Source: Cellulomonas wangleii
Lineage (GTDB): Bacteria > Actinomycetota > Actinomycetes > Actinomycetales > Cellulomonadaceae
Direction: 5' to 3'
Length of the DNA: 64,000 nt
NCBI RefSeq assembly: GCF_018388445.1
Contig: NZ_CP074405.1
Location: forward strand, 558,001-622,000
In this document: positions 17,865-25,488 of the stretch, in pieces
Layout of the letters: the number at the start of each line of letters is the position of its first letter
How positions within the stretch are numbered: the stretch's first letter is position 1
Program-made: the position numbers and the translations under genes
The notes under the pieces: model-generated
What the model was told of the DNA's origin: nothing
Seen by the model: the letters and a program-made list of their open reading frames with translations, nothing else
Database searches by the model: none

Positions 17865-20117
17865 TCACCGGGCGGCGGCCACCAGGGCGTCGACGGCCTG
17901 CGGGGTCAGCCCTTGCACCCCCAGGTCGGCGATGACCCGCAGCGGCATCTGTGCGACCATCGCCGCGACGGTCGGGTCGAGGTCCGGCAGCGCGGCGCCC
18001 TCGAGCGCCGCGGCCAGCACCTGCGAGCCGACGGGGTGCTCCATCCACTCGGCGAGCGTCGAGTCGCCCGTCAGCTCGCCCCACAGCGGCTCGCCGACCA
18101 CGTCGACGACCGCCGAGGCCCGCAGGTCGCGTGACGACGCGCCCACCTCGACGACGAACCGCCCGCCCTCGACGGCCCACCGCCGCAGGCCGGGGTGCCA
18201 GTAGGCCAGCGCACGCGCCCCCAGGGTGAACGTCACGTCGCGCGAGGCCCCGGGCTCGAGGTCGATCGGGGCGAACGCCCGCAGCTCGCGCGTCGGCCGC
18301 ATCACCGCCGCCTCGGGGTCGCGCACGTACACCTGCACCACCGCGCGCCCGGCGCGGTCCCCGGTGTTCGTCACGGTGACGGCCACGTCCAGGCGCACGT
18401 CCGCACCCTCCTCGTGCACGTCGACGCGCAGGTCGTCGTACGCGAACGTGGTGTAGCCCAGGCCGTGGCCGAAGGGGTAGGCGACGGGCAGGTCGCGCGT
18501 GTCGTACCAGCGGTATCCGACCAGCACGCCCTCGCCGTAGCGCACCCGCCCGGCCTCGCCGGGGAAGTTGCCGAAGGCCGGGGTGTCCTCGAGCCGCAGC
18601 GGGATCGTCTCGGTGAGCCGGCCGCCCGGCTCGCGGGCGCCGAGCAGGACGTCCGCGACGGCGGACCCGCCCGCCTGCCCGCCGAGCCAGGTCTCGAGGA
18701 CCGCGGCCACGTCGTCGCGCCACGGGGTGACGCTCACCGCCGAACCGTTGGCGAGCACGACGACGACCCGCGGGTTCGCCTCCGTCAGGGCGGCGAGGAG
18801 GCGCAGCTGGCTGTCCGGCAGCCCCAGCCGGGGACGGTCGTAGCCCTCGGACTCGTCGGGCCCGGGCAGCCCCAGGAACGCGACGACGGTCCCAGCCGTG
18901 CGTGCCGCCTCGACCGCCTGCGCGAGCAGGGCGTCGTCGTCGCCGTCGGGGCCGCCGGCCACCGTGAACCCGGGGGCGAACGCGATCGTCGGGTCGACGG
19001 CGCGCAGCGCACCGAGCGCGTCGTCCAGGCGCGTGGGCGTGACCTGCGACGACCCGGAGCCCTGGTAGCGCGGGGTGCGGGCGAGCTCACCGACGACGAG
19101 GAGACCGGCGGTGCCCGCCAGCGGCAGCAGCGGGGCGCCGTCGACCGGCTCGTTGCGCAGCAGGACGGTGCCGGCCGCCGCGGCCTCGCGGGCCAGCGCG
19201 TGGTGGGCGTCCAGGTCGAGGGTCGACGGGTCGCCGTCCGCCGGGAGCGCGCGGGCGGCCAGGTGCAGCGCCCGGCGCGCGGACCGGTCGAGCGCCGCCT
19301 CGTCGAGCAGCCCGTCGCGCACCGCGGCCGCGACCTCCTCGTCGGGGCGCGGCCCGACCGCCGGCATCTGCAGGTCCAGCCCGGCCTCCAGCGCCCGTAC
19401 GCGGTCACGGACCGCCCCCCAGTCGGACACGACGAGCCCGTCGAAGCCCCACTCGTCGCGCAGCACCCGCGTCAGCAGCCACGTGTCCTGCGACGCGTAG
19501 ACACCGTTGATCCGGTTGTAGGAGCACATCACGGTCCACGGCCCGGCCTGCGTGACCACGTGCTCGAACGCCGGCAGGTAGATCTCGCGCAGCGTGCGCT
19601 CGTCGACGTCGGCGGACACGCGCATGCGGTCCGTCTCCTGGTTGTTGGCCGCGAAGTGCTTGAGGGACGTCCCGACGCCCTGCGACTGGATCCCCTCGAC
19701 CAGCGCGGCCGCCAGCACACCGGCGACGTGCGGGTCCTCCGCCACGTACTCGAAGTTGCGGCCGCACAGCGGGGTCCGCTTGATGTTGACCCCGGGGCCG
19801 AGCAGCACCGCGACGTCGTGCGCGCGGGTCTCGCGCCCCAGCGCCTCACCGACGCGCCGCAGCAGGGCGGGGTCCCACGACGACCCGAGCGCGGCCGCCG
19901 TGGGGAAGCAGGTCGCCGGGACGTTCGACGCCAGGCTGGGCCCGCCGAGCACGGTGTCCTGCTTGCGCAGCCCGTGCGGGCCGTCGCTCACCATGACCGA
20001 CGGCACCCCCAGACGGGGTACCGCCGTGGTGTGCCAGGAGTCCGCCCCCGACGTCAGCGACGCCTTCTCCTCCAGCGTGAGCTCCGACAGGACCTGCTCG
20101 ACGTCGAACGGGACCAC
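17865..20117 (-). CDS. Glycoside hydrolase family 3 beta-glucosidase
   Basis: This 750-residue enzyme is predicted to hydrolyse beta-linked glucose or related oligosaccharides with retention. It has the GH3 N-terminal barrel (about 30-310) with DGPHGLRKQD, KHFAANNQETDR and the nucleophile Asp in LVVSDWGAV. The C-terminal alpha/beta sandwich (about 340-560) contains FLGLPGPDESEGYDR. A fibronectin-III-like domain with GHGLGYTTFAYDDL and VTNTGDRAG follows. No signal peptide is visible, so it is probably cytoplasmic and acts on imported oligosaccharides. The GTG at 20117 is set by AAGGAGG 6 nt upstream; codons further upstream are intergenic. One copy of a 64-bp repeat lies 45 bp upstream. Confidence 0.93.
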   Translation of the reverse strand: MVPFDVEQVLSELTLEEKASLTSGADSWHTTAVPRLGVPSVMVSDGPHGLRKQDTVLGGPSLASNVPATCFPTAAALGSSWDPALLRRVGEALGRETRAHDVAVLLGPGVNIKRTPLCGRNFEYVAEDPHVAGVLAAALVEGIQSQGVGTSLKHFAANNQETDRMRVSADVDERTLREIYLPAFEHVVTQAGPWTVMCSYNRINGVYASQDTWLLTRVLRDEWGFDGLVVSDWGAVRDRVRALEAGLDLQMPAVGPRPDEEVAAAVRDGLLDEAALDRSARRALHLAARALPADGDPSTLDLDAHHALAREAAAAGTVLLRNEPVDGAPLLPLAGTAGLLVVGELARTPRYQGSGSSQVTPTRLDDALGALRAVDPTIAFAPGFTVAGGPDGDDDALLAQAVEAARTAGTVVAFLGLPGPDESEGYDRPRLGLPDSQLRLLAALTEANPRVVVVLANGSAVSVTPWRDDVAAVLETWLGGQAGGSAVADVLLGAREPGGRLTETIPLRLEDTPAFGNFPGEAGRVRYGEGVLVGYRWYDTRDLPVAYPFGHGLGYTTFAYDDLRVDVHEEGADVRLDVAVTVTNTGDRAGRAVVQVYVRDPEAAVMRPTRELRAFAPIDLEPGASRDVTFTLGARALAYWHPGLRRWAVEGGRFVVEVGASSRDLRASAVVDVVGEPLWGELTGDSTLAEWMEHPVGSQVLAAALEGAALPDLDPTVAAMVAQMPLRVIADLGVQGLTPQAVDALVAAAR

Positions 20118-20162
20118 GTGGCACCTCCTTGTGCGCGACCGGACGCGGACCACCGTATCCGC

Positions 20163-20226
20163 AGGTCGGTGCACGGGCGGGGGTGCACGGGCCACGACGT
20201 GCGCCGCCAGGGCGTGGCCCGTCGCC
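20163..20226 (+). repeat. 64-bp direct repeat, copy 1 (left edge of island)
   Basis: This block matches 22478-22540 at 61 of 64 aligned positions (two substitutions and a 1-base indel). It contains an 8-bp inverted repeat GGGCCACG/CGTGGCCC (20189-20196 with 20213-20220) and two GTGCAC hexamers. It lies 45 bp upstream of the GH3 start. It may be an integration-type boundary or a dispersed palindromic element. Confidence 0.9.
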
Positions 20227-20658
20227 ACCGCCGGTGCCGTCGTCGGGGCGTGCGCGCGAGCCCGCCGACGACCGTGCTCACGGACGTTCGGGCGGTGCCG
20301 TTCGGCACGTTGCCCGCGAATGCGAAGGAGGAGGAATCCTGAGTTCCCTTCCAGCGCTGATTCCCGAGGCGGAGAACGTCGCCCCGCCGGTCGGGGCGCT
20401 CACCTTGTCCACGGACGGAACCATGCGCGCTGAGCTGCGCGCCGCGATCGTCCTTGTTCTCCGGGATCGCAGGCAAGGGGCATGCCGTTCCCCTCGTGGT
20501 ACGGCAGGGCCGTACCCACACCAAGTACAGCGGTGTGCTCGACGCCATGCATCGAGTCGGCGACGCCCAGCTCGCTGTGCTCGACTGGGGCATGTCGATC
20601 GACATGGCCGAGGTCGTCGCCGCGACCATCGACGAGAAGCCGGCGCCCCGACGCCCCG
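20227..20658. other. Left part of the island, mostly non-coding or degraded
   Basis: This stretch has no intact gene. It contains a strong but orphan ribosome-binding site (AAGGAGGAGG, 20325-20334) and a broken reading frame that continues to 20735. The 20440-20640 part is visibly less GC-rich than flanking genes. No tRNA, promoter or transposase was recognised. Confidence 0.5.
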
Positions 20659-20735
20659 TCAGCGCTGCGGCATCCCCAGGCGAAGCGGGCGCGAGCCCTC
20701 ACGGAACAGCGGCGCCGGGTTCAGCCACGCCGTGA
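20339..20735 (+). pseudogene. Frameshifted small gene of unknown function
   Basis: One frame from CTG 20339 reads as plausible protein (for example IPEAENVAPPVGALTLSTDG, then MRAELRAAIVLV) up to about 20456. Past that point the plausible protein continues in the frame one base over (FSGIAGKGHAVPLVVRQGR, then YSGVLDAMHRVGDAQLAVLD) to 20735. In each frame the other half becomes Arg- and Ser-rich shadow sequence. The perfect Shine-Dalgarno AAGGAGGAGG at 20325-20334 is followed at the correct distance by CTG, with no ATG, GTG or TTG. The simplest reading is a gene that has lost its start codon and suffered a one-base frameshift near 20450-20460; a CTG start with recoding is possible. The 3' end runs tail-to-tail into the next gene. 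I do not recognise the family. Confidence 0.4.
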
Positions 20736-21417
20736 CGTCCGGGTGCCACCCGGCCAGGTAGGTGAACCCGTCGAGCACGGGCAGCGGGGTGTGCCCGGAC
20801 GTGATCAGCGCCCCGGGTGTCACGTGCACGCCGTCGGCGGCGACCTGGTCCCAGTGAGGCTGGTACACCGGCAGGCGCCGGTAGGCGCGCGGGACCTGCA
20901 TGTCGCCCCTGTGGCGGCGTGGCGCGGACGCGACCAGGGCGCACCAGTCGTCCGCCGTGCGGATCTCGAGGACGCGCGCACCCGCCACGGTCGCGTCCCA
21001 CAGCAGCGGGCGTGTCGGCTCGAGGTCGTGCCCGGCGCGGTGCAGCAGGTGGACGCACACGTCCGTGCCCGACAGCCGGCGCGACGTCTGCACCGCGCCC
21101 TCCGGCCTGGTCCACCACCCGTCCTGCAGGGAGCCGACGCGCGGGCCGGCGTACGCCAGGTCCTCCAGGCCGGTCTGCTCCGCGGGGGCCGGTGACCACC
21201 ACCAGCCCATGCGCTCACGGACCGCCGCTGCGAGCTCGTGCGCGCCGGGCACCACCGCGTGCGCGTCAGGCAGGTGCAGCTGCTGCACGCTCAGCGCCAG
21301 GGCACTGTGGAACGCCTGCCACACCAGGTCGTCCGTGAGCCCCTCCGGACCGGTGAGGTCCGCCAGCTCACGCAGGAACAGCCGACCCAACGGCGCCTCG
21401 ATGAGTGCGTCCACCAT
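20659..21417 (-). CDS. Uncharacterised 252-residue protein
   Basis: I do not recognise the family. The protein is soluble, with no signal peptide or membrane segment, and rich in aromatic residues: MGWWWSPAPAEQ, QDGWWTRPEG, YQPHWDQVAADGVHV and YLAGWHPDVTAWLNPAPLF. It contains four His residues within HLLHRAGHDLEP and later QPHWD and SGHTPLP, but no known metal motif. The ATG at 21417 has AAGGA 8 nt upstream. The gene lies in the repeat-bounded island with slightly lower GC than its neighbours, about 70 bp downstream of the secreted-protein gene on the same strand, so the two could be one unit. The 3' end overlaps the degraded plus-strand frame by 77 bp. Confidence 0.65.
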   Translation of the reverse strand: MVDALIEAPLGRLFLRELADLTGPEGLTDDLVWQAFHSALALSVQQLHLPDAHAVVPGAHELAAAVRERMGWWWSPAPAEQTGLEDLAYAGPRVGSLQDGWWTRPEGAVQTSRRLSGTDVCVHLLHRAGHDLEPTRPLLWDATVAGARVLEIRTADDWCALVASAPRRHRGDMQVPRAYRRLPVYQPHWDQVAADGVHVTPGALITSGHTPLPVLDGFTYLAGWHPDVTAWLNPAPLFREGSRPLRLGMPQR

Positions 21418-21484
21418 GACCTGATCCTTCCATCACCGAACGACGATGCCCCCGCGGTGCGCACCGCGGGAGCACCGTCGGACG

Positions 21485-22210
21485 TCAGATCCCGCGGCAG
21501 CTCAGGCTGGCGAAGTCAGTCTGAACGACGAAGTACTGAACGGCGTTGCACGTGCAGCCGGCGCGCTGGTACCCGTACTCGTAGATCACCTTCCACTTGC
21601 CGCTTCCGGAGGAGCTGCAGTTCCACACCGGACGCTTGTCCTCGTACGAGGCGGCGTCGCGGTTGCTTCCGGAGGCAACCGCCATCCGGTCGGATCCCAC
21701 CAGCCCCGTGGCCCTCTGCCGGTAGAGCACGGACGTGTGCATCAGCTGCTGCATCGACTGGGTGCACGTGATGCGAGGCTTGAACCCCACGTTGTAGTGC
21801 GCGGCGCCCGGAGTGTCGGTGCGGCGGTGCGGTGCGGACGGGTAGCCGGTGCACGGACCGTTGGTCACCTTCGACGCGAAGGTTGTCGCACCCTGTCCGG
21901 CGAGAGACGACGCCTGGCGTCCGGCGAGGGGGCTCGCCGTGGACGGCTGGCTCAGGACGAGGTCCCGAAGCAGTCGCTCTTCGTCGCTGCTTGAGTAGGA
22001 GATCTTGCCGCCTGCGTCCTGGATTGCACGCTCCACCGCAGCCCACTGGGCGTCGCCCGCCGAGCCGGGGTCGGCCAGGTGCGATCGGAACTCTGCGACG
22101 GTCATACCCCCGTAGGGGTCGTCTGCTGCGGACGCCGTCGTCACGCCCGCGCCGATCGAGAGCGCAACGACTGCTGCGGCGGTGGTCAGGCCCCGGAGGA
22201 AGGATCTCAT
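21485..22210 (-). CDS. Secreted cysteine-containing protein of unknown function
   Basis: This 241-residue protein starts with a Sec signal peptide (MRSFLRGLTTAAAVVALSIG, cleavage probably at ASA-ADD near residue 28). The mature part carries Cys residues in NGPCTGYPS, ITCTQS, VWNCSSSGS, AGCTCNAVQYF and SLSCRGI, enough for several disulfides. The C-terminal 70 residues (KWKVIYEYGYQRAGC and onward) look like a compact beta-rich domain. ATG 22210 follows GGGAGAAG at 3-5 nt spacing. Base composition is clearly unlike the flanking genes: 35 of 60 G+C at 21481-21540 and 33 of 60 at 22201-22260, against roughly three quarters in typical stretches. No catalytic motif is recognisable; a secreted effector, inhibitor or adhesin is possible. 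Confidence 0.8.
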   Translation of the reverse strand: MRSFLRGLTTAAAVVALSIGAGVTTASAADDPYGGMTVAEFRSHLADPGSAGDAQWAAVERAIQDAGGKISYSSSDEERLLRDLVLSQPSTASPLAGRQASSLAGQGATTFASKVTNGPCTGYPSAPHRRTDTPGAAHYNVGFKPRITCTQSMQQLMHTSVLYRQRATGLVGSDRMAVASGSNRDAASYEDKRPVWNCSSSGSGKWKVIYEYGYQRAGCTCNAVQYFVVQTDFASLSCRGI

Positions 22211-22254
22211 CAGCTTCTCCCATCCATGTGCGTCAGATGATGGCCACGCACGAT

Positions 22255-22280
22255 CACGAGACCCCCCTTTGGGTCTCGTG
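22255..22280. promoter_or_regulatory. Perfect 10-bp dyad upstream of the secreted-protein gene
   Basis: CACGAGACCC (22255-22264) and GGGTCTCGTG (22271-22280) form a perfect inverted repeat with a 6-nt loop, 45-70 bp upstream of ATG 22210 on the minus strand. No gene on either strand ends here, so a terminator is unlikely. It is more likely an operator or a 5'-leader hairpin. Confidence 0.5.
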
Positions 22281-22477
22281 ACGGAGGACGCTAGCCGCGA
22301 CACAGAAGATCAGCGGCATACTTCGCGCAGAATCTCCCCGAACGTCCCACCCTGCACATCTCCGCAGGTCAGCAGCGCGCGGGCGCGGTGCCGCGCCCTC
22401 CTGCCGCTCCATGTCTGTCCGGTGCCGCCCGGTTACCGGCTGCGCTCTTCGGGCATGGGTGGACAACGCGGTGCTGT

Positions 22478-22540
22478 AGGTCGATGCACGGGCGGGGGTG
22501 CACGCGCCACGACGTGCGCCGCAGGGCGTGGCCCGTCGCC
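22478..22540 (+). repeat. 64-bp direct repeat, copy 2 (right edge of island)
   Basis: This is the second copy of the 20163-20226 block in the same orientation; it is 63 bp because of one missing C. It ends 44 bp upstream of the dedA start. Recombination between the two copies would remove 20.2-22.5 kb and leave one copy between GH3 and dedA. Confidence 0.9.
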
Positions 22541-22584
22541 GCCGGCGCGCGGCCCTCGTCGGGTGGTGACAGCATGGCCGGGCC

Positions 22585-23292
22585 ATGGACCCCGCTCTCG
22601 CCGCTCTCGTCGCCGCCGGTTCCAGGACGGAGCTGACCGGCCTGGCCGGCTGGGTCGTCTCCGTGATCGAGGCGCTCGGTCCCTTCGGGGTGGGAGTGCT
22701 CGTCGCACTCGAGAACCTCTTCCCGCCCATCCCGTCCGAGGTCGTTCTGCCCGTCGCCGGGTACGTCGCGTCGCAGGGTGGCATGTCGCTGGTCTGGGCG
22801 GTCGTCGCCGCCACCACCGGTGCGGTGGTCGGCGCGTGGGCGTTGTACGGCCTGGGCGCGTGGGTGGGGCGGGTGCGCATCCACCGCTGGCTCGAGCGCA
22901 TCCCGTTGATGGACGCGCAGGACCTCGACCAGGCCGAGGGGTGGTTCCTGCGCCACGGCGGTGCGGCCGTGCTGATCGGCCGGTGCGTGCCCGTGGTGCG
23001 CAGCCTCATCTCGGTGCCCGCGGGTGTCGAGCGCATGAACCCGTGGCGGTTCACCCTCTACACCCTGGTCGGGTCGGCCGTGTGGAACGGCGGGCTGGTG
23101 TGGGCCGGGCACGCGCTGGGCTCGCAGTGGCAGGACATCGGCCGCTACAGCGACTGGCTGAACGCGGTCGTGTATGCGGTCATGGCCGTGGTGCTGGCGC
23201 GGTTCGTGTGGGCGCGCACGGGTGCGCGGGCGGAGCGTCGGCGTGCGGCCCGGACCCCCGCGCCGGACGGGCCGCCGGCGCCGGAGCGCTGA
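22585..23292 (+). CDS. DedA family (VTT domain) membrane protein
   Basis: This 235-residue integral membrane protein belongs to the DedA family. The signature ALENLFPPIPSEVVLPVAGY matches the conserved E-x-x-x-P-P-x-P-S-E motif in a re-entrant loop. The later motif GRCVPVVRSLISVPAGVERM holds the family Arg residues. Four to five hydrophobic segments follow, with a basic Ala/Pro-rich cytoplasmic tail. DedA proteins are linked to lipid flipping, for example of undecaprenyl phosphate or phosphatidylethanolamine, and to membrane homeostasis. The ATG at 22585 places the hydrophobic segments correctly, but there is no clear Shine-Dalgarno sequence. The 64-bp repeat lies in its upstream region. Confidence 0.92.
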   Translation: MDPALAALVAAGSRTELTGLAGWVVSVIEALGPFGVGVLVALENLFPPIPSEVVLPVAGYVASQGGMSLVWAVVAATTGAVVGAWALYGLGAWVGRVRIHRWLERIPLMDAQDLDQAEGWFLRHGGAAVLIGRCVPVVRSLISVPAGVERMNPWRFTLYTLVGSAVWNGGLVWAGHALGSQWQDIGRYSDWLNAVVYAVMAVVLARFVWARTGARAERRRAARTPAPDGPPAPER

Positions 23293-23313
23293 GGCGGGCC
23301 GGTCGGTGCCTGC

Positions 23314-23880
23314 TCAGCCCGCGGGGACCGCGGTGCCGTCGACGAACGACCCCGTCACCGGGGCGGGCGGCACCGCGAGGCACAGCCCCGCGCGGTCGCC
23401 CCGCGACCACCCTGCCTCGGTGGGCGCCCACGTGATCGCCCGCACCCCCGCCTCGACCTCTGCGTCGCTGAGCACGCAGGAGCGGGCGACGCGGGTGTGC
23501 GCGCCGTCCTGGCCGGGCCAGACGGCCGCGGGGTCGAACGCGTACTCGCCGACCACCTGCGCCGCGTGCTCCTGCGCGCACGGCACCACCCGCACGCGGT
23601 CGACCTCGCCGTCCGCCGGCAGGGTCGCCAGGCACGACCCGGTGACGAGCTGGGCCGCGTACGCGTCCGTCGGTGCGGCGACGTCCGCGGGCAGCGGCGC
23701 GCTGCGGGCGGACGTGACGGCGCGCGTGCCGAGCACGGAGCCCACCGCGACGACCGCGACGGTCCCGATCACGGCCGCACCGCGGCGCACACGTCGGCGG
23801 GCGCGGGCGCGCGCCTCGGCCGCCTCCTGCCAGCCCGGCGCGTAGTACGTCGGGGGGTTGGGGTCCTCCGGCACGTCCAC
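23314..23880 (-). CDS. Septum-formation-type membrane protein (small paralogue)
   Basis: This 188-residue protein has a short cytoplasmic N-terminus, one hydrophobic segment (GAAVIGTVAVVAVGSVLG) and an extracellular domain. The domain resembles the septum-formation family by its pattern GSCLATLP, then VVPCAQEHAAQVVGEY, SCVLSD and AGLCLAVPP: paired Cys residues with a C-x-Q-E-H block. The upstream gene carries the same GTCWATAP and VPCEQEHTTEVV pattern, so the two are paralogues in tandem. They lie 29 bp apart on the same strand and are probably one transcription unit. GTG 23880 is the likely start but lacks a clear Shine-Dalgarno. Domain architecture is inferred by pattern, and no catalytic role is expected. 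Confidence 0.72.
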   Translation of the reverse strand: MDVPEDPNPPTYYAPGWQEAAEARARARRRVRRGAAVIGTVAVVAVGSVLGTRAVTSARSAPLPADVAAPTDAYAAQLVTGSCLATLPADGEVDRVRVVPCAQEHAAQVVGEYAFDPAAVWPGQDGAHTRVARSCVLSDAEVEAGVRAITWAPTEAGWSRGDRAGLCLAVPPAPVTGSFVDGTAVPAG

Positions 23881-23909
23881 GGGGGGCGACGTGCGGTCGT
23901 CGGGGGTGC

Positions 23910-25415
23910 TCAGGGCTGCGTCCCCGACGATGCGACGAGGGAGCCGCCGGCGGCGTCGAGGCCCTCGTAGACGCAGTAGGCGACGAGCTCACCGGCGACC
24001 GCCTGGTCGGGGTGGGGGAGCCACACGTCGGCCCACCCCCGGTCGGTCAGGCCCGGGTCCAGGGCGTCGACGGCGTCCGCGCACTGCGTGGACGCCGCGA
24101 CGTACACCGGGTCCTCGGGTGCGCCGTCGGCGGCGGGGGTACCCGTCACCTCGAGCCGGGCGACCACCTCCGTCGTGTGCTCCTGCTCGCACGGCACGGC
24201 CACGGCGTCGGACAGGTCGAAGGTTCCGGGGGCGGTCGCCCAGCAGGTCCCGACCGCGACGTCCTGCGGCAGCGCGTAGTCGGGCAGCGTGTACGACGGC
24301 TCCTCGCCCAGCCCCTCGAGCTGCTCGCCCAGCTCACCGAGCAGCTGGTCGAGGTCGTCGGCCGACCCGCTGCCGCTGCCGCTGCCGCTGCCGCTGTCGC
24401 TCCCGCTCGCCAGGTCGTCGAGGAGGCGGTCCAGCTCGCTGGTGCTCCCGGTGATGTCCGTGACCTGCTCCGCCTGGGACTGCCCCCACTGGACCATGGC
24501 GGCGACCATCGCGACGACGGCGACGAGCACCGCGGTCCCGATCGCGCCGACGACGATGCCCGCGATGGCCATGCCCCGCCCGCGGGCACCGCTGCGGCGG
24601 ATGCGCGGCAGCGCGGCGATCCCCAGGCCGAGGCCCACGGGGCCGGTGAGCCCGCACAGCACCACCAAACCGCCCACGGAGGTCACCAGCGAGGCGACCG
24701 CCATCCCGTCGGTGGGCACGGGCGCCCCGGGGTAGGGCGGCGGGTAGCCCTGCGGCCCGTACCCCGGGCCGTACCCGGGGGCGCCCGGTGCGCCGTACGT
24801 GACGCCGCCGTACGCGGCGGCGGAGGGGTCCTGCACCGGCGGGGTCCCGTACGGCGGGGCCGGGGTGCCGGACGCCGCCGGGGGCGGCGGCGTGCCGGGG
24901 GCCGTCGCGCCGGGCGAGGGTGCTGCGCTGTAGGGCGCCGGCGAGCCGTAGGGCGCCGCGGGGGCGCCGCCGTACGGCGAGGGAGCGGCTGCGGACGCGG
25001 CCGGTACCGCGTCGCCCGCGGTCACGTCGCGGCGGACCGCCCACGGGTCCGTCGCGTCGGTGCCCGCGTCGGTGCCTGGTGCGGCCGGGGCGGGCGTGGG
25101 CACGGCGGGCGGCGTGGGGGTCGCGGTGCGCGGGACGACCGACGGCGGCGTGGGCTGGCTCCACGTCAGCGGCTGGGTGTCGTTCAGCGCCGTCGAGATC
25201 GGCTGGGTGTCGCCGGCGCCGGGTGCGGCCCCCGCGCCGTACACGGGGGACGAGGAGGTGCCCCACGCCGTCGAGTCGTGCGGTGCAGCCCCGTCCGGTG
25301 CCGGGGTACCCGGGCCGGACGGGACGGACCCGGTCCCCTCGGCGGTCGGCGGCTCGGGGACGGACGGCGCGTCCGTCCCCTCGGCGGGCTCGTGGGCGCG
25401 GTCGTCGGACGTCAT
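23910..25415 (-). CDS. DUF4190 and septum-formation domain membrane protein
   Basis: This 501-residue protein has a long, disordered cytoplasmic N-terminus rich in Pro, Ala, Gly and Tyr (to about residue 240). Two transmembrane helices follow (about 248-270 and 285-310, with GMAVASLVTSVGGLVVLCGL and MAIAGIVVGAIGTAVLVAVV), the DUF4190 pattern. A Ser-Gly linker and an extracellular septum-formation-type domain with GTCWATAP, VPCEQEHTTEVV, QCADAVD and YCVYEG complete it. The start is ATG 25415: TAGGTT lies 7 nt upstream, giving a leaderless transcript. Family members are membrane proteins of cell-wall synthesis at the septum in actinobacteria, but the molecular role is poorly defined. Confidence 0.85.
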   Translation of the reverse strand: MTSDDRAHEPAEGTDAPSVPEPPTAEGTGSVPSGPGTPAPDGAAPHDSTAWGTSSSPVYGAGAAPGAGDTQPISTALNDTQPLTWSQPTPPSVVPRTATPTPPAVPTPAPAAPGTDAGTDATDPWAVRRDVTAGDAVPAASAAAPSPYGGAPAAPYGSPAPYSAAPSPGATAPGTPPPPAASGTPAPPYGTPPVQDPSAAAYGGVTYGAPGAPGYGPGYGPQGYPPPYPGAPVPTDGMAVASLVTSVGGLVVLCGLTGPVGLGLGIAALPRIRRSGARGRGMAIAGIVVGAIGTAVLVAVVAMVAAMVQWGQSQAEQVTDITGSTSELDRLLDDLASGSDSGSGSGSGSGSADDLDQLLGELGEQLEGLGEEPSYTLPDYALPQDVAVGTCWATAPGTFDLSDAVAVPCEQEHTTEVVARLEVTGTPAADGAPEDPVYVAASTQCADAVDALDPGLTDRGWADVWLPHPDQAVAGELVAYCVYEGLDAAGGSLVASSGTQP

Positions 25416-25488
25416 GGAGGGCAACCTAGTGGAGCACGCGCCCCGGCACGCGACCGGGCGGCCGATACCACCCGGTCCGGCGCGTGCC

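Larger units (their letters stand above)
22211..22584. other. Intergenic region between secreted-protein gene and dedA
   Basis: These 374 bases hold the 22255-22280 dyad and the second 64-bp repeat copy. The right part (22541-22584) is high-GC like the flanking chromosome. No small gene with a ribosome-binding site was seen. Confidence 0.6.

Noticed and set aside
20163..22540. Insertion sequence bounded by the 64-bp repeats
   Set aside because: The repeats are direct, not inverted, and no transposase or integrase is encoded between them. They are better described as boundaries of an island or dispersed elements.
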